Both the position numbers and the translations under genes were made by a program. From Nostoc sp. UHCC 0302 (GTDB lineage: Bacteria > Cyanobacteriota > Cyanobacteriia > Cyanobacteriales > Nostocaceae), in the NCBI RefSeq assembly GCF_038096175.1, contig NZ_CP151099.1:2606501-2670500 (forward strand): DNA of 64,000 bases, in the 5' to 3' direction. The notes under the pieces were generated by a model that was not told where the DNA came from, did no database searches, and saw only the letters and a program-made list of their open reading frames with translations. Position 1 is the first letter of the stretch. Each line of letters opens with the position of its first letter. Shown piece after piece: positions 47,222 to 57,392 of this stretch.

Positions 47222-48298
47222 ATGTCTAGCCACCAATCCCCCTTCCATAGGTCAGATGCAGCGGCACAAACGCCACCTCCTGATCCTTTCACTATTGCCC
47301 GTCAACAAGAAGTTATCCAACTCCTTAAACAAGTCATCGAACCTACCTTAAAAAACGACATCATTAGTTTAGGAATGGTGCGAAACTTACGTGTTGTCGA
47401 TGACTATGTTTACCTACGTCTATACATTGGTTCTCACCAACACCAGTTACAAACAGACATTCAAACTGCGTTATCACCACTTTCTTGGAGCAAAAAAAAC
47501 TACATTCAAATTTGTACAATTCCAGGAGTAAAAACAACCTTAGCAATCTCTAGTGGTAAAGGTGGCGTTGGCAAATCCACAACCTCAGTTAACCTAGCCG
47601 CTGCACTCAGGTTAGCTGGGGCTAAAGTCGGGTTATTAGATGCAGATGTTTACGGCCCCAACATTCCCCAAATGTTAGGTCTGAAACAATCTGAAATCAA
47701 AGTTATAGACACTCCCAACGGTCAAAGATTTTTACCCTTGGAAGCTCATGGGATTAAGCTGATGTCTGTGGGTTTGTTAGCAGAACCAGATCATCCTTTA
47801 GCTTGGCGTGGGCCTGTTTTACACAAAATAATTACTCAATTTATTAATGAAGTGGAATGGGGAGAACTGGATTATTTACTGATTGACCTTCCTCCTGGGA
47901 CTGGAGATGCTCAAATCACTATCATCCAAGAAAGCCCAATTTGTGGGGTAATACTTGTGACCACACCCCAACAAGTCGCCGTCTCTGATGTACGTCGCAG
48001 TATCTATATGTTTCGTCGAGTAGGGGTTCCGGTTCTCGGTATTATCGAAAATATGAGCTATCTTATCAGTGGTGATGGCAAGCCTACAGCAATTTTCGGC
48101 AGTGGTGGTGGTCAACAATTAGCAGAGGAACTCAAAGCACCCCTATTAGGGCAGATTCCCCTTGATCCTGCTATCTGTAATGGAGGCGATGCTGGGCAGC
48201 CATTAACACTGACTGACCCTGACTCGATAGCTAGCCTAGTTTTTATACAAATTGCAACTGCACTGGATACTACTTTTTCTTCTTCAGTTAATTTGTAA
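47222..48298 (+). CDS. mrp: Mrp/NBP35-type Fe-S carrier ATPase
   Basis: A 358-residue protein: an N-terminal MIP18-like domain (about 28-95) and a P-loop part with deviant Walker A SGKGGVGKSTTSVNLAA, switch LLDADVYGPNIPQM and Walker B YLLIDLPPGTGD. Mrp proteins carry and hand over [4Fe-4S] clusters. There is no CXXC in the loop after ENMSY, as in other cyanobacterial Mrp proteins. It is monocistronic, with the convergent HAD gene ending 2 bp away. Confidence 0.92.
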   Translation: MSSHQSPFHRSDAAAQTPPPDPFTIARQQEVIQLLKQVIEPTLKNDIISLGMVRNLRVVDDYVYLRLYIGSHQHQLQTDIQTALSPLSWSKKNYIQICTIPGVKTTLAISSGKGGVGKSTTSVNLAAALRLAGAKVGLLDADVYGPNIPQMLGLKQSEIKVIDTPNGQRFLPLEAHGIKLMSVGLLAEPDHPLAWRGPVLHKIITQFINEVEWGELDYLLIDLPPGTGDAQITIIQESPICGVILVTTPQQVAVSDVRRSIYMFRRVGVPVLGIIENMSYLISGDGKPTAIFGSGGGQQLAEELKAPLLGQIPLDPAICNGGDAGQPLTLTDPDSIASLVFIQIATALDTTFSSSVNL

Positions 48299-48299
48299 G

Positions 48300-48995
48300 C
48301 TACTTGGAAATAAAAGCAGCCAAGGTCTTTAAATCAGGCACTTCTAAATCAGGTTGACTGATTGCTGAGACAGTAGCACCAACCCCTTCTTGTCCTACTC
48401 TCCGGTTTACCCAAACTGTTGACAATCCTAGAGACTTGGCTGGAACGATGTCGTGATAAACGCTAGCTGCAACGTGTAATATCTGCTCAAGCGGCAGATT
48501 AATTCTTTCAAATGCCAGTCTAAAGTTATTCAGAGAAGGCTTATAACTTTTTACTTGCTCTGCGGTGATAATTTGCTCAAATTCAACTTCTAAATGTTTC
48601 GCAGAGAAAGCAAAGAGATCATCATCTACATTTGAGATAATTACAAGTTTAAACTTTTGCTTAAGGGTCTTAAGCGCCTCAACTGTATCAGGAAAAGGTA
48701 ACCAATGCCGAATCGAATCGGCAAGCGAATCTAGTTCCTCAGCCGTTGGATTAAAGCCAAATTGTTCGCCAAACTTTTGTACTACTTTCCTGAGAACTTC
48801 TCGATATTTGATGTATTTTCCTTGCTCCAGCTCTGCCTCAAATTCAGCAAAAAGTTCCAGAATTTTATCATCACTCAAATGAGTTTCGTGGGCAAGCAAA
48901 AGTGGCTTGATTGCTGATAAAATACCGTTTTCCCAATCAATTAGGGTTCCGTAACAGTCAAACGTTAAAACTTTGTAATTATCAAAATCAATCAC
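48300..48995 (-). CDS. HAD-superfamily hydrolase, haloacid dehalogenase type II-like
   Basis: A protein of about 232 residues. Motif I is LTFDCYGTLIDWENG, motif II is VIISNVDDD, motif III Lys is in VKSYKPSLNNFRLAF and motif IV is HVAASVYHDIVPAK. The cap is of the type II dehalogenase form. The long ORF to 49088 adds a poor N-terminus; the GTG at 48995 has GGAG upstream and gives the family start MIDFDNYKVL. The substrate is unknown. Confidence 0.88.
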   Translation of the reverse strand: MIDFDNYKVLTFDCYGTLIDWENGILSAIKPLLLAHETHLSDDKILELFAEFEAELEQGKYIKYREVLRKVVQKFGEQFGFNPTAEELDSLADSIRHWLPFPDTVEALKTLKQKFKLVIISNVDDDLFAFSAKHLEVEFEQIITAEQVKSYKPSLNNFRLAFERINLPLEQILHVAASVYHDIVPAKSLGLSTVWVNRRVGQEGVGATVSAISQPDLEVPDLKTLAAFISK

Positions 48996-49073
48996 ATCTT
49001 TTACTCCAGACCTTAATGAATCGTGTTTAGTAATACGCTTGGTATAAGACAATTTACACGACCAATAATATCT

Positions 49074-49102
49074 GTAGAGACGCTGCATTGCAACGTCTCT
49101 AC
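49074..49102. repeat. Palindromic repeat, family B, copy 2
   Basis: Arms GTAGAGACGCTGCA and TGCAACGTCTCTAC around one base, with a single mismatch. Same family as 37982-38010. Confidence 0.75.
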
Positions 49103-49209
49103 ATCAAATTTTGCCAAAAAGCCTTTTCTCTCCAAGAAGAGTACAAATTTAAACCTAGAAACTCAAATTTAATCTGACTTTCTTAGTTAAAAATTAGTAT
49201 TGAAGCTAC

Positions 49210-49710
49210 CTAGACACGCGAATAGCGAAAATGAAGCCTTAGCAGACGTAACCAACGCATCCAGGTTTTAGAAGGTTGCTCAAAGAAGGTAAAAATATCA
49301 CCGAAACCCAGGTTAGTTTTTTGATGATGTAGCCAGTGTCTCTCAGGAGTCGTGATGAATAGAAACTGGCATAAAAAAGCTACAGGCTTTGGAGTTTGCC
49401 AACCCAGGACTGCTATGTGTCTCCACCATACATGAAACTGACCAAACAATAGTCCAGAGATAACGCCTATGGGAGAGAAAGACCATAAAACCACTGCCAC
49501 AAGCAGATACGGTAGCGCACCCAAGATACCATCTAAAAGAACCTGGGGATTGAAGGTTAAGATGGCGTAGTGACGGAAATCCTTCTTCCAGGAGTGGTGC
49601 GTTGTCAGATGGAGGCTACCAAATACATGCTCAGGTATATGGTAAACGAATGTAGAAAGGAAATCGCCCAAAAATAGTAATAGCCAAGCAACAGCGATAG
49701 CCTCAAGCAT
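49210..49710 (-). CDS. Fatty acid hydroxylase/sterol desaturase-type membrane protein
   Basis: A 166-residue membrane protein with His-rich motifs of the di-iron hydroxylase superfamily: HLTTHHSWKKDFRH, FHVWWRH and HWLHHQKTNLGFGDIFTF. Three or four hydrophobic helices lie between them. It should hydroxylate or desaturate a lipid or carotenoid. It is monocistronic. Confidence 0.82.
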   Translation of the reverse strand: MLEAIAVAWLLLFLGDFLSTFVYHIPEHVFGSLHLTTHHSWKKDFRHYAILTFNPQVLLDGILGALPYLLVAVVLWSFSPIGVISGLLFGQFHVWWRHIAVLGWQTPKPVAFLCQFLFITTPERHWLHHQKTNLGFGDIFTFFEQPSKTWMRWLRLLRLHFRYSRV

Positions 49711-50189
49711 TTGTACTCCTCAAGTTCACTAAGAAAACTCCACACAGAAAATTGTTCAAATCTCATGCAAAACAAGGCGATCGCGTAGATAAATATCTCT
49801 CAACCAAAGCTGTTCTGTATATTCTGCATCTACGCTTTACTTAGTTATGCTCAAAATCTACGTATGTTAGGAAGTTGCAGTTTCATGAATCTCCAATCCT
49901 TATTTGCGTTGAACAGCAACTGTTGAAAGCCTCTAATCTGGGTTTTGACTCTAGGTTGATGGAAGTGATACATCTAAAGCCCGATAGAAATAGTGTACTT
50001 TACCATAGTTACCTCACAATCTTCTTACTAAGGCATACGCTATTAGCAAAGATTGAGTTAACTGTTGTACAAATTTAGGTTAAGCTTTTTGCCAGCTAAA
50101 TATGTGATTATACCCAAATACTACTTACGCATGAAAACCAAAAATCAAGCATTTAGGCTAGAATTGTAAGTATAAATGAGTAAAACCCA
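49711..50189. other. Spacer with a dispersed repeat
   Basis: No supported gene; the 67-codon plus frame at 49875 has no motif. A 27-bp repeat (50123-50149) lies near the right end and recurs at 50841-50867. Confidence 0.55.
50123..50149 (+). repeat. 27-bp direct repeat, left copy
   Basis: ACTTACGCAT, then a variable tetramer and ACCAAAAATCAAG. It matches 50841-50867 at 23 of 27 bases, so the flavin reductase gene is bracketed by two direct copies. Confidence 0.7.
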
Positions 50190-50795
50190 TTAGTTTGGAC
50201 GAATAATCTCATATAAATCATGTGTGCGAGTATACCAGTTTCCTGAAAGGCGACCGATCGCGTGTAGCTTCGCAACATCAATTGTATTTTCGGGTGTAAG
50301 TAAATCATCGCGAACGTGCCACAAAACTGCCTCAGCGATAATTAAGCCCGACGGACTGCTCTCGTTTCCCACATAAATTACTTGTTTGAGCAGACACTCA
50401 ATATTAATTGGTGACTCGGCAACTCTCGGCGGACGCACCCGTTTCGAGGGTACAGGAGTTAGTCCTGCCACTTTGAACTCGTCAACCTCTGGCGTAAATT
50501 CGCCACTAGTGGCGTTCATCTGTTCCCCCAGTTCTTCTACAGCTAAGTTGACTACTAGTTCCCCAGACTGTTCCACATTTACTAACGTGTCCTTTTTTAC
50601 ACCACTACGAGAGCCACTGGAGATAGCTAGAGTCGGTGGGTTAGCTGTCACACCCATAAAAAAACTGAAAGGTGCAAGGTTAGGCGTGCCATCACTGGCG
50701 ATCGTGGACACCCAAGCGATCGGTCGAGGAACAATTGAGCCGACGAGTAATTGATAGGTATTTCGTGGGTCAATTTGGGAGGGATCGATAATCAT
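50190..50795 (-). CDS. Flavin reductase-like FMN-binding protein
   Basis: A 201-residue split-barrel flavoprotein of the flavin-reductase-like group: GSIVPRPIAWVSTIASDG, NLAPFSFFMGVTANPPT, DTLVNVEQSGELVVNL and the C-terminal GRLSGNWYTR. It would supply reduced FMN to a flavin-dependent monooxygenase; an LLM monooxygenase is encoded divergently nearby. No direct test of pairing is possible from sequence. Confidence 0.9.
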   Translation of the reverse strand: MIIDPSQIDPRNTYQLLVGSIVPRPIAWVSTIASDGTPNLAPFSFFMGVTANPPTLAISSGSRSGVKKDTLVNVEQSGELVVNLAVEELGEQMNATSGEFTPEVDEFKVAGLTPVPSKRVRPPRVAESPINIECLLKQVIYVGNESSPSGLIIAEAVLWHVRDDLLTPENTIDVAKLHAIGRLSGNWYTRTHDLYEIIRPN

Positions 50796-51254
50796 CTATA
50801 ATTTTCCTCACAAAAACTACGCTTGTTAAAAGCTATTAAGACTTACGCATACACACGAAAAATCAAGGGTTTTATCTTTTCTTAATGCCATTCGGTGTAA
50901 GGGTACAAGGGACAATTAATTGTTTATTCCCCCTGTCTATACCTTTACACCTCTAGCTTTCATTATTGCTCTTGCTTTTTGCAGCCATCTGTGAGATGTT
51001 CGTACTCAATGAAATACTACTATATTCCGATAGATTTGCCGTATTTAATGGAAAATTAATTAGCCTGAAGGTGCATATACTTTAGTTCAATCATATCGTG
51101 AAGCCTTTAGCCACCTTTGCTACTGGGCTTTTACAGCAGTTTTCAATTCCATAAATTCAGGAGAAACAAGCTTTTCATAATGAGTTAGTGCATTTTATGG
51201 CTGAGTCGCGCAGAGAATTTGAAGTTTTCGCTAACTCTAGATTTGGAGATAATT
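50796..51254. other. Divergent spacer with a 27-bp repeat
   Basis: Contains the right copy of the 27-bp direct repeat (50841-50867) and presumably promoters for the divergent flavin reductase and LLM genes. I see no gene. Confidence 0.5.
50841..50867 (+). repeat. 27-bp direct repeat, right copy
   Basis: Matches 50123-50149 in the same orientation, flanking the flavin reductase gene. Confidence 0.7.
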
Positions 51255-52307
51255 ATGTCAGAACCACGTTACGGGATTTGGGCCCCTGTCGGTGGCAACT
51301 TTGGCCCCCTCAACACGTCAGAAGAACCTATTGATGCGAGTTATGAGCGGACGCGATCGCTTGTTCAAGAAGCAGAGCGGTTGGGATATGCCACAACCTT
51401 GATAGCACAGCACATCGCTAACCCCCGCAGTCTAGAGTTAGACCAGTTAGAAACCTGGACAGCATCCGCAGCTTTAGCTGAAGCCACAGAAAAAATTGAG
51501 ATTATCGCTGCTATTAAACCTCTACTGTTTCATCCCGCAGTTTTAGCAAAAATGGCATTGGGCATTGACGCCATCAGTCGCGGGCGTTTTGCTATCAACT
51601 TAATCAGTGCTTGGTTCCGTCCAGAAATGGAACGTACTAATATCCCCTTCCCGCCCCACGATGAGCGTTATCGCTATTCTGATGAATGGTTGCAGGTTGT
51701 AAGAGCTTTATGGAGTGGCGAAAGAGTTAACTTCCAAGGAGAATACTTCAAGATTCAAGATTTGAGCTTCCAACCAACTCCTGTAGCCCAACCATATCCC
51801 CCTGTCTACCTTGGGGGTGCATCTAGCCCAGCCCAGATTCTGGCGGCTGAACAAGCAGATATTTACTTTATTAACGGTCAACCGATTGAAGATGTCGTCA
51901 AGGTAATTAAACAAGTTCTGAGTCGACCGCGTGCTTTACCCAAACCTGTGCGCTTTGGTCTATCGGCCTTTGTAATTGCTCGTCCCACTGATGCTGAGGC
52001 ACAAATAGAGCTTGAGCGACTCATGGCACTACAAAAGCAGGAAGAACACCTGAAATTAAGTGTTGCCAAAGGAATTGATCCGGACGCTGTGATGTTCCAG
52101 TTGTTTGCTAAAAATCCTGCTGTTGGGGGTAATGGTGGTACAGCAGCGGGCTTAGTTGGCAGCTATGACACAGTAGCAAAAAGAGTTGCGGCTTTCGTCG
52201 ATGCAGGTATAGACACTTTCATGTTGCAATTCAATCCCTTTGTACCAGAAATGACTCGCTTTGCTCAGGAAATTATGCCCCGTGTGCGACAGTTGCAGAA
52301 GGTATAG
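51255..52307 (+). CDS. LLM-class flavin-dependent monooxygenase, SfnG-like
   Basis: A 350-residue (beta/alpha)8 luciferase-like monooxygenase. The start MSEPRYGIWAPVGGNFGPLN and the segments YATTLIAQHIANPRSLELDQ, KIEIIAAIKPLLFHPAVLAK and FAINLISAWFRPEMER fit the SfnG (dimethylsulfone) and SsuD (alkanesulfonate) group, which use FMNH2 and oxygen to release sulfite or sulfinate. The closest look is SfnG, but the substrate is not certain. ATG 51255 is preferred to 51219. FMNH2 may come from the divergent flavin reductase. Confidence 0.88.
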   Translation: MSEPRYGIWAPVGGNFGPLNTSEEPIDASYERTRSLVQEAERLGYATTLIAQHIANPRSLELDQLETWTASAALAEATEKIEIIAAIKPLLFHPAVLAKMALGIDAISRGRFAINLISAWFRPEMERTNIPFPPHDERYRYSDEWLQVVRALWSGERVNFQGEYFKIQDLSFQPTPVAQPYPPVYLGGASSPAQILAAEQADIYFINGQPIEDVVKVIKQVLSRPRALPKPVRFGLSAFVIARPTDAEAQIELERLMALQKQEEHLKLSVAKGIDPDAVMFQLFAKNPAVGGNGGTAAGLVGSYDTVAKRVAAFVDAGIDTFMLQFNPFVPEMTRFAQEIMPRVRQLQKV

Positions 52308-52503
52308 AAAAGAAACCTCTATTTTTCTTATCTCTGTGTTCTCTGCGCCTCTGCGGTTTGATCAATTACTTTTTAACCACCAAGAGACAGAGATAAGTCT
52401 AAGCTAAGGCTTCTTAGTCTGGAACTTTGATGGAGAACAGATAAAAAAGCGAAAACTGATAGTTATTCTCAACATTCAATAGTCAACAAAAAGAGGAATT
52501 TTT

Positions 52504-53115
52504 ATGTCTAACAATGGCTCTAATACAACGATTTTGCAACATCCAACCACTGATACAGAAATCTCTTGGCTCAAGCTGCCTGAAGAAGAGAATTTACCAA
52601 AAGAAGTGCAAGCTATTTTCCATAATCTACGCGATCGCTATGGTTTTGTTCATAACTTCTTTCGGGGTTTTGCCTTAAATCCCGAACATCTGCTGCGCTG
52701 GTTTCAGTACTATAATTCGGTGATGAACACTCCAGGACAACTTTCTTCCAGAGAGCGAGAGTTGATTGCAGTTGTGGTTTCAGCAGAAGTTCATTGTGAA
52801 TGCTGCGTAGTGACTCACCAAGCACAACTGCGAGAGGTTGTTGGTGATCCTGTGCTGGCTGACTTGGTTGCACTTAACTACCATCGTGCTAACCTCAGCC
52901 AAACAGAACAAGCCTTACTCGATTTTGCTGTCAAGATTACGCGAGATTCCTATGAGATGAGTCCACAAGACCTCAAGCCTTTGCGTGAATTGGGCTTGAC
53001 TGATGAGGCAATTTTAGAAGCTGGAGAAATAGCGGCGCAGTTCAACTTCACTAAACGGTTGACAAAAGCGTTTGGTTGGTTAGCAAACCCAGAATATCAC
53101 CAGTTGTATCGTTAA
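52504..53115 (+). CDS. AhpD/CMD-type peroxidase-related protein
   Basis: A 203-residue protein of the alkylhydroperoxidase-D-like fold. The redox motif is ELIAVVVSAEVHCECCVVTHQAQLRE (CXXC then His), and the rest fits the peroxidase-related family. It may protect against peroxides formed by the upstream flavoenzyme. It is 196 bp downstream of the LLM gene on the same strand, with a purine-rich ribosome site. Confidence 0.88.
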   Translation: MSNNGSNTTILQHPTTDTEISWLKLPEEENLPKEVQAIFHNLRDRYGFVHNFFRGFALNPEHLLRWFQYYNSVMNTPGQLSSRERELIAVVVSAEVHCECCVVTHQAQLREVVGDPVLADLVALNYHRANLSQTEQALLDFAVKITRDSYEMSPQDLKPLRELGLTDEAILEAGEIAAQFNFTKRLTKAFGWLANPEYHQLYR

Positions 53116-53270
53116 GAAAAATCAGCATAGTGCAGGTAATTATTAGCAAACAAGAAGCTCAGCAGAACGCGACTCTAAACGTGTTGTTCCTTATATCGAA
53201 CTCGAAAAGCTCTCAGCAATTTGAGAAACAAACAAATGAGGTGACATACAATATCCTTTACCTTCTGATT

Positions 53271-54470
53271 TCACTGCCGCAGTTGGCGCAACACCGCTCC
53301 CAGCGTGGCAATTCCTTCGACAATCTTCTCAGTTGGCTGATAGCTAAAAGCTAGTCTGATGGCATCATCTCCTTCTCCATTGGTATAGCAGCGAGTTCCT
53401 GGTAAAAATGTCACGCCGTGTTCGCCAGAAGCGTTCAAGAGCGTTTTAGCACTGATGTCTGCGGGCAATTTACACCAGACGAAAAAACCTCCATCAGGCC
53501 GTAAAGCAATGACATCACTAGGAAATTCATGAGCGATCGCCTCTAGCATCACATCACATTTATGCTGGTAAGAGGCGACGAGTTTTTGGATGTGTGCATC
53601 TAGTTTGCCTGCGGCACAATAGCGGGCGATGACATGGCTGATAAACGGCCCTACAGGCCCCTCGCTTTTGAACATTGCCAACCGCTCAATAATCGGTGGA
53701 GCGCCGCAAGCCCATCCCAAGCGTACACCGGGTACAATGATTTTCGAGAAGGTACTCACATACAATACCCATCCCGCCTTATCTAGAGATGCCAGGGTAG
53801 GTACAGTTTCGCCACGAAAACGTAAATCACTATAGGCATCATCTTCCACCACTAAAACCCCATATTCTGCCGCCAGCGCTACTAGCTTTTGTCGCCGAGA
53901 CAACGGCATAGTTACACCTGTAGGATTGTGAAAAGTCGGGATGGTGTAAATAAATCTCGGTCGAATGCCCTGTTTTTGCAAATCAATCAAAGTTGCTTCC
54001 AGCGCATCTACATCCATCCCCAACTCATCCACAGGAATAGTAATTATCTTTGCACCAGCACTGACGAATCTGGTAACTACTCCCAAAAAGGTTGGCCCTT
54101 CAACAATTACCACATCACCTGGTTCGACAAATACATCTGGAAGTAAGCCCAATATTTGACCAGAACCATAACCGATGAGAATGCGATCGCGATCGGCGGT
54201 AATCCCTTGTGCCTGCAAGCGGAGGATGATTTGCTCATATAGTTGTGCTGCGGGTGGGCCGTAATTCAGGGCAGTAGGAGCCTCTTTTGTTAAGACCTCG
54301 GCACTTGCAGCAGCCAAATCGTCATGAGGAAACAGAGTTGGATCAGCTAGACCGTAAGCAAAACTAACGGTGATAATCTTGGTTAACTCTGTCCCGTAAG
54401 TTGGTGGCGCTATATTTTTGGCTCGTGCAGCGAACAAATCAGCAATTCGGTAAGCAGGGGTGGAAGCCAT
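53271..54470 (-). CDS. PLP-dependent aminotransferase, class I/II fold
   Basis: A 399-residue enzyme: DRILIGYGSGQILGLLPDVFVEPGD, TIPTFHNPTGVTMPLSRRQ, VEDDAYSDLRF and the PLP lysine in STFSKIIVPGVRLGW. It resembles the catalytic domain of MocR-like and 2-aminoadipate aminotransferases but lacks an HTH. The substrate is unknown. It is convergent with the AhpD-like gene. Confidence 0.9.
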   Translation of the reverse strand: MASTPAYRIADLFAARAKNIAPPTYGTELTKIITVSFAYGLADPTLFPHDDLAAASAEVLTKEAPTALNYGPPAAQLYEQIILRLQAQGITADRDRILIGYGSGQILGLLPDVFVEPGDVVIVEGPTFLGVVTRFVSAGAKIITIPVDELGMDVDALEATLIDLQKQGIRPRFIYTIPTFHNPTGVTMPLSRRQKLVALAAEYGVLVVEDDAYSDLRFRGETVPTLASLDKAGWVLYVSTFSKIIVPGVRLGWACGAPPIIERLAMFKSEGPVGPFISHVIARYCAAGKLDAHIQKLVASYQHKCDVMLEAIAHEFPSDVIALRPDGGFFVWCKLPADISAKTLLNASGEHGVTFLPGTRCYTNGEGDDAIRLAFSYQPTEKIVEGIATLGAVLRQLRQ

Positions 54471-54670
54471 AGTCAGCTTTTCTTCTAGATTTACGGGTGT
54501 ATCAGCATTGTAGATAAAAAATACTGATAGTCAGCTTCACCATAGTTAGTTTTGTTGAGCAGGGAGCCTGCCAGAAACACAGCATTGATATGTTGGCTGT
54601 CCTTCAGCGAGCGGCAATAGACTTGTTCAACGCCTTGGTAGCACATTGTGTAGGGACAATTGCCATTATG

Positions 54671-57392
54671 CTAGATAATTCTTAGTAAGAAATAAGATGC
54701 GTTTCCCCTGGTGTTAGTGGTGTTTAATGTGGCGTTGTCTATAAACACCGTACCTGTTGACGAATTAATAGAGATACCAGCAAAGTTTCTATCTGGGAGA
54801 TTATTAACGCTAGAAGCTTGTATGTTGGGAGATTGAATATTACCTAGAGCGGTAAGGGTAACATCTCCAGCTACTCCATTACTCGACTCTGCTCTGAGTT
54901 TCCACCCTGTTGTGTCATCTTGATTGTCAACAGTTCGTACAGTCTGACCCCTCCCTGTCGGAGTTACTAGAATCTGACCCTGAGAAGCAGTAAGTGTTAT
55001 ATTTCCACCAATTCCATTAGGGTTAGAAGACCTGATATCTCTAATCAACTTTCTCAGTCTAATGTTTTCAATTTCAATAGCAGAAGGTGTATCTTCTCCT
55101 ACAAGATTTATGTTACCAGTGTTACTGATAATATCGATTGTTCCTGCTCTTCCTCTTCCTGCTCCAGCTTCGAGGATACGAGACGCAATTTCATTTGCAA
55201 TTGTGATGTTGCTGTTAGCTTGAAGGCGAATGTTCCCACTATTACCATCAGGAGTAGAGGAAACTATTTTTCCTCTAGTGTTAATGCTTCCATTTCTGCT
55301 TGTGAGAGTAATATTTCCACCATCACCATTACCGCCAGCAGCCACAAAGGACTCTATTCCAGCAGTAGTAATGTTTCCTTCGCTAAGTATCTTGACATTT
55401 CCAACTGTGCCATTATTTATACTATTAAAAATGTTTGCAGCAATCGTAACATCGCTTATAGCATCTATCGTGACTGGATTACCGGAGGCAAGAACTGATG
55501 TCAAACCATTAGAAGTATTTATTCCACTTGTAATTTCAATTGAACCTTGTAGATTATTTGACTGAAATTGATTGGTTAAAAATACTTGACCATCACCTTG
55601 TATGCTAATGCTTCCTATTCGTAATATTTGCACTTGTTGGTACACTATCAATCCTTAAATTGACAATTCCTGGAACAGGATCTGGTATGTTCGCTACAGG
55701 ATTAAAGGCGGTTGTACCTGCTCGAATATCCAGAGTTGAAGAGTTTCTGCCGTTAATGCTTATTGATGTCCCATCTGATAGTGGTACATTTTCTTCAATA
55801 AGCCCATTCGTTCCATCTGCACCTGTAATTACAACTGTGCTATCGATTCTCACACTCCCTCCAGCAAGAATGTGTAATGAACCTCCGCTATAGCTTTCAA
55901 AACTCACATCTTCAGCAGCTCGAATAATCGGATCATAAGGGCTAAATAGACCGCCTAAACTCCCATCTAATTGTTCAATCCGAAAACTGCCTCCAGTCCA
56001 GTAATGTGCATCGCCTCCGACTGCGTTAGCCGATCGCAACACCATATTCCCGCCCGACAATAGACCGCTAGAAGAATTATTCAAAGCAAAAATATCAACT
56101 GCTTGTCTGCCTTGAACTAATAAGTTTCCTCCAGCTTGCGCCACAAAGGGATTCGCTACGCTATCTCGCACTCGCACTGTATCCCCTGCTAGCAGGTTCA
56201 AATCTCCAGTTGTCGCTATCTGACTGTCTACCAACGTTAAATTATTATGCGCTGTGAGTGTTGCACTCTGAGCTGTAACTTTGTTTGCGACTAAATCACC
56301 ATCTACTACAGGTAAGCCAGAACTTGATAATTCAACCTGTCCGTTGCTATTCACTGTCAACCCTAAACGCGATCGCTCATCAATATTTGTCAGTAACTCA
56401 GCCAGAGAAGTTGAATTTCCAGTCTTTATAGATGAAGTATCAATATTTTGAAATTGTCCTGTTGAACTCAGGTTCACAACACTACCACCTGGCACTGCTG
56501 CAACAGCAATCTGTCCTGCTGCTGACAACTGCCCTGTACTTGCAACTGTACCTCCCAACAGCGTTAAGTTTTGGCTTGTTGAGAGATTCCCAAAATTGGC
56601 GATCGCACTCGGCTGTCCCTGATTAAATTGCACTCCTAAAGGTACTGACACAGATAGTAATGGCAAGGCTGTGGGATTGGTAGCGCTAAACTCTTTCCCA
56701 TCCCCAAAATTAAAACTATTGCCTGTACTACCTAAAAATGAACCATTCAAATCTAAGGATGCATTAGGGCCAAAAATAATTCCGTTGGGGTTGAGCAAGA
56801 ACAAATTCGCATTCCCTAGAACACCCAGTCTTCCATAAATATTTGAGGCATTGCTCCCCGTCACTCGACTAAAAATGTTCTCAATTCCAGTGGGATTGCT
56901 GAAATAAGCTCCTCGTCCCTCTCTGACATTGAATTCTTGAAAACTATGAAATAGACCAGAACCGCGAATAGCACCACCATCTATGCGATCGCTCGACACA
57001 CCTTTAATATCAACATTAGGTGTGACAACAGAATTTTCTACCCCTAAAGTTTGATCTGGAACAATTTGAGCTATTACACTATTCCCACAAAAAACAACTC
57101 CAGGGCGAACGCACGGTATTTCTGAAACCTTTGCTGGGCATGGATCTTGATGAAAAAATAGGCTAAATTAAAAAACGCCGAAACCCTTGCTATTAAAGGA
57201 TTCTTATACTTTAGATGCGTTTGCCCTGAAAACAACTCCGCTTGTTGCAGCCAGAGTAATTCCTATGTGCCAGAACTTGAATATATTACTGCGATATCCC
57301 CTACGGCTAACTGAGTTTTCTGGTTGCATCTTCATTACGTTCCAAAAGCTGTAGGATGCCTGTAAGCAACATAATTTTCCCATGATTTTCAT
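54671..57392 (-). pseudogene. Filamentous haemagglutinin-type secreted protein, disrupted
   Basis: An exoprotein gene with a TPS (haemagglutination activity) domain: DGGAIRGSGLFHSFQEFNV, NASNIYGRLGVLGNANLFLLNPNGIIFGPNASLD. It is broken twice. A 128-bp MITE-like element sits in the signal-peptide region (57101-57228) and brings a stop codon. A frame change at about 55620-55630 joins the frame ending VPTSANI to one reading RIGSISIQGDGQVFL. Excision of the element restores the reading GITLAATSGVVFCGNSVIAQ. The 3-prime end at 54671 may also be short. It would have been exported by a two-partner system. Confidence 0.85.
57101..57228. mobile_element. MITE-like insertion with 10-bp target duplication
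   Basis: A 128-bp element with terminal inverted repeats CAGGGCGAACGCA and TGCGTTTGCCCTG (12 of 13 match). It is flanked by perfect 10-bp direct repeats AAAACAACTC (57091-57100 and 57229-57238). It has no transposase. The CAGGG ends and 10-bp duplication resemble ISAs1-type elements as I recall, so it was probably moved by a transposase supplied in trans. It lies in the signal-peptide part of the haemagglutinin-type gene. Confidence 0.9.

Noticed and set aside
49875-50078. Plus-strand frame of 67 codons
   Set aside because: No motif and it lies in AT-rich spacer.
53076-53354. Plus-strand frame of 92 codons
   Set aside because: It overlaps two real genes at both ends and its sequence is out-of-frame text.
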